6,293 nt of DNA from Acidimicrobiia bacterium. Lineage in GTDB: Bacteria; Actinomycetota; Acidimicrobiia; Spongiisociales; UBA5794. Shown in pieces: positions 6,282 through 6,293 of the stretch; the first letter of the stretch is position 1, and each line of letters opens with the position of its first letter. Position numbers and translations under genes: made by a program. The stretch spans positions 1 to 6,293 of the forward strand of contig JABDMN010000163.1 of assembly GCA_013001485.1 (NCBI GenBank), in the 5' to 3' direction. Under the pieces are notes generated by a model. It saw only the letters and a list, made by a program, of their open reading frames with translations. It was not told the origin of the DNA and did not search any database.

Positions 6282-6293
6282 ATGCGTTGGGTA
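6282..6293 (+). CDS. Possible start of a divergent gene (only four codons in window)
   Basis: ATG CGT TGG GTA (Met-Arg-Trp-Val) runs off the right edge. The only support is its position 6 nt after a TAnnnT box and the divergent layout away from the selenoprotein gene. No product can be inferred. It may equally be chance. Confidence 0.3.

Noticed and set aside
1..6293. Genome-wide UGA reassignment (for example UGA to Trp or Gly)
   Set aside because: TGA ends the three complete operon genes and the selenoprotein gene itself, each at a sensible C-terminus, with ATGA overlaps. Trp or Gly would also not restore the active site.

Overview
This is a high-GC bacterial window. The GC-rich codon use, the GTG start, the TAnnnT-type promoter candidates close to start codons and the actinobacterial look of the proteins suggest an actinobacterium, possibly of the Acidimicrobiia type. 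That placement is an inference, because no rRNA or marker gene is present. All five well-supported genes lie on the minus strand and read from high to low coordinates. A divergent plus-strand gene may begin at the right edge.

The main result is a probable selenoprotein at 5574-6221. A simple ORF call splits this gene in two at an in-frame TGA (5877-5879). Read through, it is one 215-residue TlpA/ResA-like thioredoxin-fold lipoprotein, with signal peptide, lipobox Cys20, Thr/Ser-rich tether and thioredoxin domain. The TGA replaces exactly the first Cys of the W-C-x-x-C active site, giving Trp-[TGA]-Gly-Thr-Cys-Arg-Arg-Glu-Leu-Pro. Sixteen bases after the TGA, the mRNA can form a 7-bp hairpin with a 5-base AGUUG loop, which fits the known layout of bacterial SECIS elements. 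The protein is therefore best read as a UxxC (Sec115/Cys118) extracytoplasmic thiol oxidoreductase.

Downstream, after a 63-bp gap, is a compact four-gene set: a 714-residue exported membrane protein (3366-5510), an ABC ATPase (2425-3369), an ABC-2-type permease (1334-2428), and a membrane protein with a long helical region and a Gln-Gly repeat (1-1341, running off the left edge). Each gene overlaps the next: ATGA (4 nt), ATGA (4 nt), then 8 nt. This indicates one translationally coupled operon encoding a membrane complex. ATPase and permease form the transporter core. The first and last proteins place large domains outside the membrane. The substrate cannot be read from the sequence.

The right end (6222-6293) holds candidate -10 elements for the selenoprotein gene and for a divergent gene starting at 6282. 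No tRNA, rRNA, insertion sequence, CRISPR array or convincing Rho-independent terminator was seen.
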